Source: Colius striatus (taxonomy: Eukaryota; Chordata; Aves; Coliiformes; Coliidae). From it: a DNA stretch of 64,000 bases. A program made the translations under genes and the position numbers. The stretch covers positions 5,338,001-5,402,000 of the forward strand of contig NC_084790.1 in NCBI RefSeq assembly GCF_028858725.1, given 5' to 3'. Shown one piece after another: positions 36,385-49,680 of the stretch (within the stretch, counting starts at the first letter, position 1; every line of letters starts with the position of its first letter). Under the pieces are notes generated by a model that saw nothing but the letters and a program-made list of their open reading frames with translations, did no database searches and was not told the origin of the DNA.

Positions 36385-39300
36385 CAGACACAATGCCTCT
36401 TCTGGCTCTGCTATAGGGGAGGAAATCCAGAATTGTTTCAGGAGAAAGGAGTCAGAGCACTCCACAAGCTACGTCCCTCCCTGTCTCTGCTAGGATATAA
36501 ATCTTCAGATATATATTGTAATGAAAGAAACCATCCCATGTGCACTGGAACTAATTAAACCCCCATCCCATGTTCCCAACAGAGGGGACATACATTGGGA
36601 GTGGCACAACTCCTCCACACACAGAGGCTGACTTGCACCTTCCCACACTGGTTGCTAGCTAGAGTTACGGGCCTTTGAAAGATGCTGAGCAAATGTTTTG
36701 GCTCTTGGCCTGTGTCAAGCCTCTTTTGTTCTGGTTTTGTTCCTATTGTTGCTTGTACTACAGCTGGAATGGGTATGGTGGGTATGTCTTCTGCTGCTAC
36801 ACTCACATTCCCTTTTGTTATGTGGGTATGTACCCCGAGAACCATGCCCTAATCTTGCAGCAGGTCATCTCCATTGCTTGTGCTGCCTCCAATAGCTTAT
36901 GGTTCTGATAGGACTGTGTTAAAAGGGAATGAATTGATGGATGGAGGAGGACTGACCATCAAGCCTCAAGCCTCATCAGTTGTCTAAAAGGGGCTCTCTG
37001 AACTCAACTCCAAAGTATCAAAATGGCTCTGATGTACCATTTATTTCAGGGAAAGAGGAAAAATGGATGCTGAGGCTTGTTCTGCCACTAGCTCTTGAAA
37101 TGAAGCTATCAGAGGATGACTATTATCCACACTAGCTGAAAAGCAATATGAATGGAAACTGATGCAATTTTCACATGCAGATAAACCCTTTAATCTCATT
37201 TTGCATAATTGTATCGTTGCAAAGGGATTATGCACTGTTGAAATTTCAGATATCCTCTTGCCTAGATCATTTCTCAGAGCCTTTAGTTGACAGTATTGTT
37301 GTATATAATAATTATAGCTCATGATCATCTTACTTTGCCCAGCTGTTATTGATATAACTCATAAGACAGACGTTGTTCTAAAAACATACTACTAATAAAT
37401 GCCACTGAAACCTGTGTGCATACAAAATACAATGGAGTGAAAAATAATAAACCTGCTACAGTGAATGATCTGAACAAAGCAATAGTCACATATAGTGAGA
37501 CCTGAAAGCCTCCAAGGCAGAAACATTTACTGGAATTGCTCCCAAAACACACAATTCAAAGTGGGCAGAACAAAGGAGGTTTGGTTTATCTCAGCAAGGA
37601 GTCAATTTATACCAGAGAAATTGAGGAGATGGTATTTGATATTTGTAGACAATGGTGTATCTTGACTATATTAGCTCTTTGCAGCTCCTCTGGTCCCCAG
37701 CTCAAGAGGTATCAAAGGAGGGGTGAGAATGAGCCTTACAATAGACAAAGTTGGCAGTTTGTTCTTACGAGAATCTTCCGAACAGAAATATCCTTTTTCC
37801 TAGCTTTCCTGTAACTCCTCTTTCCTAGTTCCCACTTCGCAAGAGTTAAAATTGCACCAACTTTCTTCTTCTGCCAGCTTGACTGTTTAGTGGGAGGCAC
37901 TGAAAAGTGGACACCAACCTGCTCTGCTCCTCCATCTGAGCACCAGGGATGCAGCCTGTGTGCAAGTACAGATATTGTGAAACATTTCTTCCTGGTCAAT
38001 TGAAGTGAAGACAACTGAACCCATACTTGCCCTTAGCTGAAGGGCAGTGTCAAAACTTCATTTTCTTTTTGATTAACTCTCAGATTAAGTAATTTAAAGG
38101 GAACGAAAGTGATTCTGCTGAGTGACACCAATTTCAGTCTGATTCATTTTACTGTGTTGTAAAAACAATTATGTGCCTGGCACCCTCCAGAACATTGAAC
38201 ACTGTTCAATAACCATCAGATCTACTGAGATGAAACTGATACAGCTTGTTAGAGCATAAACTTACTGAAAATGTGCTTTGCAGCCAGATCAAGCAGACAA
38301 TGGCTTTGGTGGTTTTTTGGGTTTTTTGATTTGTTTTTTTTTTAATATGAGCTTGGCTTGTCTTCCTCAACATAAACAAAAAGGTGCAGTTACTGTAGTC
38401 ACTTTTAATCAGATTCTTAAAGGAGTCTAATTCTCATTTGATCACTTAATTGTATTAATCTGAGTTTTCAGAAGAGTGAACAATCTGTGGAAATGTGAAA
38501 AAATGTGAAAGCATTCTGGGTCATGGGCTTTCAAAGGACTAAAGTTTTTTAATATCTTGGGACATATTTTTAAGTACTTATCAATGATGTAGAAGCCAGA
38601 AATGGCCAGCTTCAATTTAAACTGTTAAATAAAATGTGCAATTGTTCCCAAGGATGTCTCATCCTGTCCTAACTCACTGGTCAGGGCTGCACACAGCACA
38701 CTGAGGAACTTTCAGAAATCCAGTTCTGAGCCCTTTCCTGACAAATTAGCCACTGTAGTACCTCAGCTGATAATCACTATTAAACCCCCCAAAAGAGAAT
38801 TAGTTCTGTATCCTTTTTCTTCTTCCACAGTGACACAAGACAATGAAGAACTGTACATCTCAGAAACTTCCTTTTGTAGACACAGAACCTCTGTTATTGA
38901 TATTCTTCTATTGAAACAGTTGACTTAGAAAAGTAATATCCAAGAGCACCAGGAAAGTTCACTGTTGTCTCTGGGATGGTCAGAACAAGGCCATAGAGAT
39001 GAATGTTACAGGATCTCACACTTTGCCCAAGAGTCAGGATGAGCTGAAGCCTCTAAGGATTATCTTTGCTATTGGTTCCAAGTGTATGTCATTAACAGTT
39101 GGAGCAGGAACCAAAACCAGGCTAAAGCTCAGAAAATTATCTACTCCACACTGAAGAGGTCTGATTCTGTTCCTCACTCTGTGGGTCACAGACAAAGTCC
39201 CAGAGGTCCAGTGACATGGACAATCATCTCTGTCAATCAGCAAAAAGCTTGGTGTCTCAGTTTCCCTGTCTACAAAACTGTCATAACTATATTTTCCCAA

Positions 39301-42300
39301 TCCATTAGTGATGCCTTGTACAGTCTTTGTAATATGCCATGCCTCATTTCAACTGAAAGATGAAGGACAAAAAAAAGAGATACTAACTGCCTTGACTGCT
39401 GTCCCTCATTCATACAGTTATGCTGTATGAATGCTTCTTCCTTCTTCTTTATGTTCAAATATTATTCCAGTACTTAGAAGGTCTCTGGAAAAAAATGAAA
39501 CTTCTCCCTCCACCTGCAAGTAGATCTTCCTTCAACTTAGAAGTCCCTCTGCCTTCCATTGTATGGGTTCACATGTGGCAGTGAATCACTGTGCTGAGAA
39601 TCTAGTTGACAGAAAAACAGCAAGGATGCAACTCTTGATCTCTTTCCAGGCTCATATAGTTCTTCTCACGGTGACCTGATTAACTGCATGTCATACATGT
39701 GCTCATTTCCAGCGACTTACATTGTGCTGTATTTTTACAGTCTTGCTTCAGACTGCTTGATTTCTACTAAAACTTTATTAAACTACACAAAACGCTCAAT
39801 ATTTTATGTATGTGCTATATTGGAATTATCTTCCTTAGCACAGACACATCCGTCTGACAAGGCTAAATAGCTTGCATCAGGAGCTGATTCGGGGGGATCA
39901 GATTGATGGTATGAACTAAATTTGTTCCTGGTGCAACGTTGCTGAGGTTAGTGAAATGCAGAACATCAGCTCAGTCAGTGTTACAAAATTTGCTACTGAT
40001 AAAAACTGAGCTAAAAAAAAACCCCAACAGGAGGATGGGACACTGATTAACATTTAATTCTGTTTCATGTTGCTATTCTACTCATCCCTTGCTCAGTCAG
40101 CTGCTCCATCCCCACCTTCCCTCAGTGGCTGCCCACTTTGACATAGAAGAACTGAAGAGTGAACAACTGATCAGAGAACAACTGAGTGGCCTCTGTGGCT
40201 ACCTCTGCAGCAGATCTGGAAAGTCCTTTTGTCAAAAATCACAAACCAGCATTTTTTATAACATAATTCTACGGGTGAAGTTCAAAGTAAGAGTGCTGAA
40301 CACCAAACTGGCACAACTAACAGCAGCAAGCTCTGGACAGGATGGTGATCAGGCAGAATGAAGTACTGGATTGTATTTGTTCTGTTGCTGGCAGAGGAAA
40401 CATGAAGCAATAATCTCAAATGCCCTTTTTATCAAGGTAGATGCTGTGAGTACTTTGGATGGGGTCAGTGTCTTCATATCTACAGTTTTGTTAATATATA
40501 GTAAATAAATGTACATTTTATGAAATAGAGCTTGAAAAAGAAATCACTTCATCCAATGAAGAAATGTCAGACATGTGAGGTCTTTTTGCCTCTAGTCAGA
40601 TGAAAACTAGGCCAAGGGAGGGCATATCTGTGAGTAGTTGAGTGGTCTCTTAACAGGGTTAAGTGCAAAATGAATGACTCTCAATGGAGCAATATAAACA
40701 ACACGCTCTGCCAAACCCCCAGACTTACAAGATCACAGTTGGTGTTCCTCATTTTGGCTTCTTCCACTCTTGGCTCTTTGTGAGCCTGAGATGTGAGACT
40801 CTACTTTATGACATTAATACATTTATTTTTATACTATTTACAGTCTTATGAAGAGTCATAAATGTACAGGTTTGGTTTAAACATATCTTGCCTTGTGAAA
40901 AGAAAATTTTCAATATGTGGTGCAAGCACTCAGCTGTTCAGCTGAAGTTCAGTATTAAGCTTTATTCCTCACAAACTGTATTCAACTGAGGAGGCCAGAC
41001 ACCACACTGGCATGCTTAGTAAGCATTTTTCATTGACCAAAACAAGAGCTGGCAGCAATCAGACACCACCATAACAAGTATATATACACAACAAGTTCCA
41101 GTACAACAGTTTCACGCCAGGACACCCACAAATCCTGACATTTCTTTTTAAAGGCAAATTTCACTGGTCTTCTCTTGAAGGACGTTACCTGCTGGCAAAG
41201 CTGTAAAAATTGGAGCTATTGCCAAAGAGTTATGGGTTTTTTTCTAAAAAAAGGAGACAACAAAATGCTTCTGTCAGTTCCTGATGAACAATATTATCTG
41301 CGGAAGAGAGGATCTCTCTGATTTGAGGACACAAAAATTTTAGAAGCACAGGTTTGCTCAAGCCCCATGAGGAAGGAAATGCCATAATTAACATGTTAGT
41401 TTCCATAGTGTTCACACTTCAGGCTGAAACTTTAAACAACCTAGTTCAGATTTTGAAAGTGGTATAGCTAAGTGAGAGATGTACATTCATTGTCAGTTCT
41501 CAGTGAAGTAAGTTAAAAATATCTCAGATATTGCTTCACAAGGCAGGTTCCAAAATGCTACAAATCTGCTTCAGGGAAGTGTTTAATTATTTTGGTGGTA
41601 CTCACTTATCATCACCTATGTATCACTGGAAGGTTTGAGACCAGGTACTCCATACAACCACCATAAGCCTGTAGAACAGATATTTGCTTTGAAAGCAGTT
41701 GGAAACTGTAAGAAAGCACACCTTTTCCCCCTAGCTTGTGACACTGCTCCCACAGATTCTGTTAAACTTGCACTTGGGACTATGGAACAACTTGCAAAAC
41801 AGATCCTGAAAATCCCTTGCCTGGCAGTAAGTTTGTCCTATATTGTCTCCAGTAATGACATAATGGTCAGAGTGAAGGAAGCAGAAGCTAGCACCTTCCT
41901 TGTCAAGGTTTTCCTTTCTAAATATAACTCATATCAAGCCAATACATCATTTCCGAGACACTTACATACACTGAATATTGCTGATTAATCATCTAGCACA
42001 TAAAGAAAATCGCTTCCCCTCTTAGCAATGTTCAGTCCTTCATTCTAAATCACTTTAAAATGAAAAGTAGGAATCTTCTGCTCTTTCAATGCTTTGCCTT
42101 AACATCTGTAAATAGTATACTGAGGACATAATGCTGAGTCAGAAGAAGAAAAATCACCCACTGAGTAACTCACATCTCTTTTCACTACAGTGGAAAATCA
42201 AACACTAACAGTGATGTGGTCCACTGAAATGCATCATTTTCTGCTGAATGCAGTTCACCTCTGTCTGGCTGGCACCCACTATTGGCAGAATACTTCTGGA

Positions 42301-43121
42301 AGGTGATAGTTCTTGGACAGATTGCCACCTAGTTTCTCTTTGCTTTCTTCCTTTGTCCTCAAATTTATTTGTAGTGACTTACTCAGGACACTCTCTGCTA
42401 TTCTTTGTGTCTAATAGCTGTCACACTGCTGCCACAAGTGATTGAATATTTTCATAAGGAGACCAAGGATCTAGTGGACTGGAATTAGAGAACAGAAAAA
42501 ATACTGTGAATATAGTCCTCCAAGTGTTTCTTTACTTGCTAATCGGACTATCGGGCTGTTGCAGGGTGATGACCACATCCTGTGTGATCTCTTGAGTCTG
42601 GATTGGAGTTGTAGCTGTCCAGTGGCTCTGAATCTTACTTGATACCTCCTAAAAATCATTTCCACTATGGAGCAACAAAAACAATACTTCTCAGCATACC
42701 TGAGCTCACAAGTGGGCTACAGAAATGGGTCTATGTCCCATCCTAGGTGTAACCTCAAGTGCCCATACTTACCTAGAGTATGTGTTTGTATTACGTGGCT
42801 TCATGAAGTGCTAAAGGAGAAATCGTGGGCACAGTCTCTTTTTGCACGGAACTTTTTGCAGAAAGCAGAGTCCATAAACTGGGTTCTGTGTCTGACTCCA
42901 CTCTGTCATTACTACTGATAGGATACAGTAACTGATGTGAAATTTCCTAAAAGATCCCTCCCCTGCCTTCCTCACACTGCATCTAAACTTCAGTTTGATG
43001 GCTGCCCAGAACACACTATGAATGGTGTATTAGGAAGGTAAAGATATGTTGCAGGTGACAGAGGTGTGTGGAGCCAGGTCTGGGGATGCACTATGCTTGG
43101 TCCTAGCATCTAAGGTCAGAC

Positions 43122-43182
43122 GTAACTTAGGAGTAACTAAGAAGTTACTAAAGGAGCAATTAAAGAGGTAACTAAAGAAGTT
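43122..43182 (+). repeat. Degenerate tandem repeat around AGTAACTAAG
   Basis: GTAACTTAGG, AGTAACTAAG, AAGTTACTAAAGGAG and AGGTAACTAAAGAAG follow one another, a short degenerate array of about 15-20-bp units. Confidence 0.6.
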
Positions 43183-43274
43183 TTGCTGCTAGTTTCAGCA
43201 AGGATTTGCGAACAAGCTGGAAAAATCCTCGTTCTTATTCAGGCTGTTATAGTTAAAGTGATACCAGATGGGTT

Positions 43275-43292
43275 TATATATATATATATATA
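43275..43292. repeat. (TA)9 microsatellite
   Basis: A perfect TA run within non-coding sequence. Confidence 0.9.
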
Positions 43293-43489
43293 GTAAAGAT
43301 AGTAAAGAGAGAAACATCCCAATAACACACTCCGTTTAAAATTACAGCCTCGGGTTGAATGCAGAGTCAGTATCAATCTAGGCTGTGCTGGGAAGAGAGG
43401 AGAAGTGACTGGTATTACCTTGCTCTGAGAACCACAATCTACCCTTTCCCTTACCACATCACTTCGACTAAGGGTAACGGATAACTCTG

Positions 43490-43690
43490 AAATTCTCCTG
43501 TCTGCAAAGCACCGGAGCGAAGCTAGCCACGAAGAGAAGGGCTCCAGCAGGCGGGCTCGCTGGCTGCCGTCAGCAGGATCCCTGTTTGCCCACGAATTTG
43601 GTGTAGTCTGTCCCCCTCTGCCGGTCATTGGCTACCGGCCGGTGCAGGACCCCGGCGGGAGGCCACGGGGCTGTGATGGAGGCTGATGAC
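43490..43690 (-). promoter_or_regulatory. Small CpG patch with a CCAAT box in an inverted repeat
   Basis: A CG-dense block of about 200 bp. On the minus strand CCGGTAGCCAATGACCGG (43,621-43,638) places an NF-Y-type CCAAT box inside the inverted repeat CCGGT/ACCGG. It could be a weak promoter for a minus-strand transcript, but no gene was recognised to its left. Confidence 0.3.
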
Positions 43691-46351
43691 ACCAACCAAG
43701 CTGGGGAGAAAAAAAAAACCCAACAGATCCAAAGACTCATTAATATGTGATAATGTAGCAGGATTCAAGGAGGGACTTTTACCGAGGTCCTCAAGCAACT
43801 GAGGCTTGGATTTGTGATTCAAAATGACAACAAACCCGTATATTTCCAAGTGATCACTGCCCTGGTGTAACTGGGGGATAAGGTATGATAGTAAAAGTCC
43901 ATAATAGCATGTGCTGTTATAATATTTTAATAGTAACCTCTGCTATATGTAGCCACGGATGGCTGATATCAAAGCCACATTTCTGCATGCAGTTATTAAA
44001 AGTGGACTGTTTCCTAGAAAGGGCAAGATTTTGGGATCTTTGATAACAAACACAAATATAGCTGAGCTGGTGTATTCCTACCTGTAATAGCTCAGTCTCT
44101 GTACTGCTTCTTTGTATCATTATAACTGTATTAATGCCTGGAAACTTCTGTTGCTCAAACTGTTACTGAGGAATCCTGCTTGCTAGTGTAGGAAATGATT
44201 CAGGAAGCAAAATGTACAGAAGAAACGTATACTCATAGATCGTCTTACAGAGTTGTGCCTTGCACAATCACAACACTGCAGCTGATTTATTTACAAAGAA
44301 AGAACACAGAGAAACACTGTAAGAGAAATGCTTATGATAGGAAAAAATACAATGTGCAGGTAAAATAATATAAACACCCAACTGCAGTTGATGAGGATAA
44401 GATACAATGCAGATGTAGAATTTCTACAGCATGATGTTCTAAGAATTACAAGGAAAGTTCAGAGAGTGGAAATATCTTATTAGTCAAATAACATAGGAAA
44501 AGCAGGCAAGCATTTAATCTCAAGACAAAATTTGAAACAATTCTGATGTACACCATCAAGCTGGAGTACCAGCTCCCCTCTGTGGACTTTTCTTCCCAAT
44601 TTTGGTGTCCAATTCTGTCTGTCATTTGAGTTTCTTCACTTGATTTGTTAAATGGCAAAAAATACAGTGCCTTGGGGAAACACAAAGAGATGTTTTGAAT
44701 TCTTAAGTCAAGCATCTCAAGATGTAAAAGAAAAAACGCTACCCTTTCTGGGAGTAGCTCTCCTTTTTACCTCTTGATACTGGTGTCTTTTTATCTGTTA
44801 GAATTAACTCTGTTCTTGTTAATGGAATAATTTGTCAGATGCATGCATACATTATCCTATAAATAAATGAACAAGATGCAGGGTTAGAAAGGTATTAGCC
44901 TCCTCCCTTCTTCTCTACATGATCCTGGGCACACTGCATAATGTACAAAGCATCTTAATTAAGCACAGAAGATTTAATGGCACTAAATATGATCAGCCCT
45001 ATACTGATCCCATTACTCTAAAGAACCCAATAAATGAGGCTCAACAGTTTCAATTTCACTTCGCTGCAATCTCGTCAGCATTCCAATTCCATCACTTCTG
45101 AGAAATCAGCAGTTTCAATGGAAAATAACCCTCTTTCTCAGTCAGGCCCCATTCTACAACCACTTATTAGTAGAGCTAATTCTGTGTAGGAATGATCCAG
45201 AACTGCATACCAGAACCTTTTCCAGCCATCAGCTAAGCCACGACTCCTTTACATAAAGAAGTAAAAAGAACTGACCTAGTAATTAGGACCTTTTTTCTTC
45301 CAAGATTTCTTTTTCTTATATCTTTTTTTCCTGGTAATACTTAATGAAAAATAATACCAGAATTATATAGTAAATTAATTAAGTATGTATTTATAGAAGT
45401 ACTAACTGTGTCAAAATATGTATACAGTACTGATCTGGGTAATACAACACATGCCGTATTTACAAGTGTGACCCAAATTAGCTCAAATACTTCATGCCCA
45501 ATTGTACTGGTGGCATTCAGATACTACAAAGACTAACTGCTAGTATTTATGAAGCGCTCAGAGATTCTCATGAGAAAAATACCTTGGACGGTAGAACCAT
45601 TATGATTTCTCTGTATCTCTGGCTACTATGTATTGAACTGTCACTAACTTCTGGTAATAGGCTTGTTTACTTAGCAAGCTATTGCACAAAAGGTCAGAAG
45701 ATGTTGAAGTAGCAAAATATATAAGGTACTCATTATAGACAGATATCTTTGGAAGGTCACAGGATGTCTCCTGCACGTAAATCCTCAGATCAGACTTTAC
45801 TGAGAAGAAAAGGCTGTGAAGGAGAACATGAAGCTGCTTTGTTCTAAACTTGTTTGAAACACATGAACAACACTGGTAACTCCTTAATTGGTGTATCAAC
45901 AAATGACAAGCCTAGTTGATACCCCTACTGAACTGCTTTCTGTACCAGATGTGCTTCTACCATAGTCCAGCCCAGTGCTGAGCTGGGAAAGATGTCTGTA
46001 AATGTCTCTTACTGGGGTGTATGTCCCTAACATTGATCAAACCAGAGCTTGGGCCTGTACTACAATCGGTGTTCATAGGTTGACCACTGAGTTTAAAGCT
46101 ATAACTGGTCTTCATACAGCTCAGCAAGTGTTTGAGGCTCACCTCAGGCATAAATGTTAGAAGGAACAAAACATTAACAACAGAAAATGAGCCTGTGGCT
46201 CAATCATCCCTACCTCCTGCTCAAGAGGATCTGATTTCCTCCTTGCTTTTTCTCCAAGTCAGAGTCTCCATGTCCTCTCTTTCACCTCATTTTTTCCAGA
46301 CATTCACACTTTCATTCTTTCCTGGAAGACTCCTTAGAAAATAACACCGAG

Positions 46352-46375
46352 GTCAAAGTCAAAGTCAAAGTCAAA
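46352..46375 (+). repeat. (GTCAAA)4 hexamer repeat
   Basis: Four perfect GTCAAA units preceded by AG, so the array contains AGGTCA/AAGTCA nuclear-receptor-like half-sites. An extra AAGGTCAAA lies 20 bp downstream. Confidence 0.9.
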
Positions 46376-46750
46376 AAAAAAGATGTGTCCAAAGGTCAAA
46401 AATAAACCCAAAACAAATCAAATTAAAGCTTTGCTCCTCAAATTATTGAAAGTCCAAACTACGGGAAGCTTACAGAACTTTTATATCAGACTTCATCAGG
46501 GACAGGACTTAACAATGTCAGTCAAAACCACTTGGATAAGCCACGTGTTTGGAACAGGATAATATAGCTTAATATGACTCATGAAAAATTGGTATCTTCT
46601 CAGTGCTCACTGATGAGGGATAAAGTTTTCTTTGTTCAATTCATCTATCTTGAATGCCCTGAATTCTTGTCAAGGTGATTCTGTCTCAAAATATTAGAAG
46701 TCATTTCTGAACAAGAGTTTACAGAAAAAGATGTAAAGTTGACATTTTTC

Positions 46751-46788
46751 TTTTGACAGTGATGAATTCTTTTGACAGTGATGAATCC
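46751..46788 (+). repeat. Tandem duplication, 19-bp unit, two copies
   Basis: Two adjacent copies of TTTTGACAGTGATGAAT followed by TC or CC. They differ at one position. Confidence 0.9.
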
Positions 46789-47377
46789 GAAGAAAATGAC
46801 CAGTGAATGCTATTTCTGGCTGACTGACCACATCAAGGCAAGGCTAAACGAGGTATTAAAACACTGTCTCAGCAACAAAGCAGCAATCTTGAAACATCGA
46901 AAATGGAGGGATTACCCTTGAGATGTGGAGCTGGCAGATCACATCCTGTCCAAGTTTTATGTCCTACTCAAATTTTGGAAAGAAGATGCCTCTGCCCTCA
47001 CGGCCAGGGTCCAGCTTACAGAGAAAAATCTTATGTTTCCTTGGTCAGCTATTGGGCTATAAGTTGTCATAACTATGAGGGGGTTAACAGAACAGAGGAA
47101 CACTTCAAGAGTTACGAAATAATGACATTAAAGCTGCTTTCTGATGCAGATCTTCTAGGCCTGGGTTTTCAAACTACTGCAAGATTTTTTCAAAACTGTA
47201 ACTTTTAACTGTAACAGCAAACAGGATGGTAAGAATATTGGAAGATTATAGAATGCACATGATTTTCCTTTAGTCTTCCGCACTCAAAAAAAGTCTTAAG
47301 TGACAACTCCTTATTTTTCCTGATTTCTTTTACAGCAACCATTTCTTTTCCTAACCAACTCACACTCAAAAGCACTC

Positions 47378-47990
47378 ATGGCCAAGAAAGCCAATGGCAT
47401 CCTGGGGTGTATTAGCAGAACTGCAGTTAGTAGGTTGAGAGAGGTTCTCCTTGCCCCCTACTCTGCCCTTGTGAGACTGCCTCTGGAATATTGTGTCCAG
47501 TTCTGGGCCCCTCAGGTCCAGAAGGACAGGGAGCTGCTGGAGAGTGTTCAGCACAGGGCCACAAAGATGATGAAGAGAGAGGAGCATCTCCCTTATGATG
47601 AAAGGCTGAGGGAGCTGGGGCTCTTTGGCTTGGAGGAGAATGAGGGGTCATCTCATTAATGTTTACAAATATGTAAAGGGCAGGTGTCAGGAGGATGGAG
47701 CCAGGCTGTTCTCAGTGACGTCCAATGGTAGGACAAGGGGCAATGGGTATAAACTGGAATACAAGAGGTTCCAAAGAAATACAAGGGAAAACTTCTTCCC
47801 TGTTGAGGTGAGGGAGCACTGGAACAGGTTGCCCAGATGGGTTGTGGAGTCTCCTTCTCTGAGGACATTCCAAACCCACCTGGATGGGTTCCTGTGTGAC
47901 CTACTCTAGATGGTCCTGCTCTGGCAAGGGACTTGCACTAGGTGATCCTTCAAGATCCCTTCCAGCCCTTAAGATTCTGTGATTCTGTAA
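47378..47990 (+). mobile_element. CR1 LINE, 5'-truncated, ORF2 C-terminal end, frameshifted
   Basis: Translation starting at 47,378 gives MAKKANGILGCISRTAVSRL and then YSALVRLPLEYCVQFWAP, the familiar CR1 ORF2 C-terminal region. The frame breaks at about 47,630-47,650 and resumes one frame over through 47,909 ([31 protein letters not shown]). The copy ends in GATTCTGTGATTCTGTAA, the CR1 3' terminal repeat. It is truncated at the 5' end and inactive. Confidence 0.93.
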
Positions 47991-49249
47991 CTGTTTCTTT
48001 CTCTGAGCTTATCTGTCAAGACAGTATAATCTGTCGAGACAGCAAAATCTGCTCAGTATGCTGTTGACTCCACATTCTCTCTTGCACCCAAAAGTCATAC
48101 TCACTAGCAGTTCCAAATGCTGCATCACAAAGCAGAAGCAGTTTGAAGAAAATTAAAATTTCTAATTTCAAACTCTGTCTGTACTCAGAGGGAGATGTAG
48201 AATCTCTGTTCAACTAGGCCTTGGCAATCAAAGTAGATGGATTGCTTTTCCTCACTGTGGATGTATTATTTACAAACTGCCTGCTTTAGATGATAATCTG
48301 GATGCTTAGTTATTAATGACTACCAAACAGAAAGACAATTTCTCACTGTTTCAGAAGCTTCATACTAGCCCTCAATAATCGCTGGAACAAATGTTTCCAT
48401 TGATATTTCTGACGAGTGCTGAAAAATAAGCTTCCTGGAATACAACTCAGAATTATGCTTTATTTCGATTGGGAATGAGGCCATTTACAGTGCTTCTTCA
48501 TGTTCTTCTCTCGAGGCACGAATCCAGAAAATGCTGGCAAGCTCTCATAGACATATTAAGTTTTGACTTCTTGCCTAGCTTCAGTCATTATGAGAGAAAT
48601 ATGTGTAAGGATCACAAGGTAGTCCTTCAGAAAGAATAAACATTAGGGAGAGTACATACTCGCAAAGACCAAGTGTTAGAACAACGGGGGACACTGGGGC
48701 TAATAAATACTCTGAGTAATGACTGGTAGCACATGGCTGAAGCCAACTGCCATCAATGGGGGAATTCTGGAACAGGCTGCCAAGCTTTGTGCAAAACAAG
48801 ACGCAGACACTAAAGCTTTTGATTTCTAGCAATCCAAGAGCTATGTTAAAATAATGCTGCGATCCCCCGTGCAATTATTTTGGCTTCCCCATTCAAGAGC
48901 CAGCAGAAATGATCTGCCAGCGCCTTGTCTTCATGCCGGGCACCAAGTCTACAACCCGACAGCTACAGCAGAACTTTCGAGGCCCTTTTTACCCCCAAGG
49001 TTTTGTCCCTGCACTTGTCACGCAGGGCTTGGCATTGGTTCAAGGTCAGCGGGAGCCTCCCCAGGCGGGCACTGACTGCGACAACCCCGTTAGAGACTGC
49101 ATCCGCCCTATGGAGAAGGGAAGCTCGTACTCCGTGGGAGCGGGGCGCGTCTCCGAAACGGCGCAGGGCCAGGCCAGGCCGGTACCCCGGCGGGGCCGGC
49201 AGCACCGCTGTCCCGCGCCGGGAGCCGCTGAGGCACAACGGACACCGCG
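47991..49249. other. Left flank of the 49-kb promoter
   Basis: Non-coding. The 48,909-49,397 frame on the plus strand runs into the CpG island and shows no family resemblance. This side could carry a divergent minus-strand transcript, but no donor of good quality was identified. Confidence 0.4.
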
Positions 49250-49680
49250 GGCGGACACTGCGGCCGAGCAGCCCCTTATCCTTTCTCGCCTTCTGATTGG
49301 GCGGAACCCTACTAACCCCGCCTCTTTCATCCCCGCCTCAATTAACATATTGTCGTTCTATTGGGCCAAGCGATCAGAGCGTTCTCTGATTGGATAAAAC
49401 CGGCAAGGGGGTGGGGAAGTGTTGTTACGGCAACAAGAGGACGCGCTGCCGTGACGCGCGTACGCCGGATCTGCGCATGCGCATTCCAGCGCCCCGACCC
49501 GCCCTTCCCGCCCACAACTCAACGACCTGTCGTCGGCCCCCCTCGGCGTGGAGGGCGTGGCTTAATTTGAATGCCCACAGCCAATCACAGCCGAGAGCAG
49601 TGGGGTGATTTGAATATTGAGGGTGGGCGCCGAGGCCCTGCGTGAGGGATTGTGGGAAGTGGCGTCTGAGGGGAGCCTCG
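49250..49680 (+). promoter_or_regulatory. CpG-island promoter with NF-Y, RFX, NRF1 and CHR motifs
   Basis: CG-dense from about 49,140 to 49,680. Visible motifs are inverted CCAAT boxes at 49,296-49,300, 49,360-49,364 and 49,389-49,393, and a forward CCAAT at 49,581-49,585. An RFX X-box GTTGTTACGGCAAC lies at 49,421-49,434 and a perfect NRF1 palindrome TGCGCATGCGCA at 49,472-49,483. TTTGAA CHR-like elements are at 49,566-49,571 and 49,609-49,614. An ETS-like GGGAAGTGG follows, then a good splice donor CTCG|GTGAGG at 49,681. NF-Y plus CHR is the layout of cell-cycle promoters, and an X-box is typical of ciliary ones. The gene it drives is not identified. Confidence 0.6.
49615..49680 (+). ncRNA. 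Putative untranslated first exon of a plus-strand transcript
   Basis: The sequence between the second CHR-like element and the GTGAGG donor at 49,681 fits a first exon. The start is approximate. No convincing downstream coding exon was found. The best consensus partner is at 51,499-51,625. The call rests on promoter and splice-site quality only. Confidence 0.3.

Larger units (their letters stand above)
32835..47377. other. Intergenic interval between HOXB13 and the 49-kb promoter
   Basis: Apart from the CR1 fragment at 36.1 kb, the CpG patch at 43.6 kb and simple repeats, I see nothing identifiable. I looked by eye for TTLL6 exons, expected here from human gene order, and found none. Small exons could be missed without alignment. 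Confidence 0.5.

Noticed and set aside
48909-49397. 162-codon plus-strand ORF running into the 49-kb CpG island
   Set aside because: The right half is CpG-island composition and the left half has no homology that I recognise. A promoter lies inside it rather than before it.
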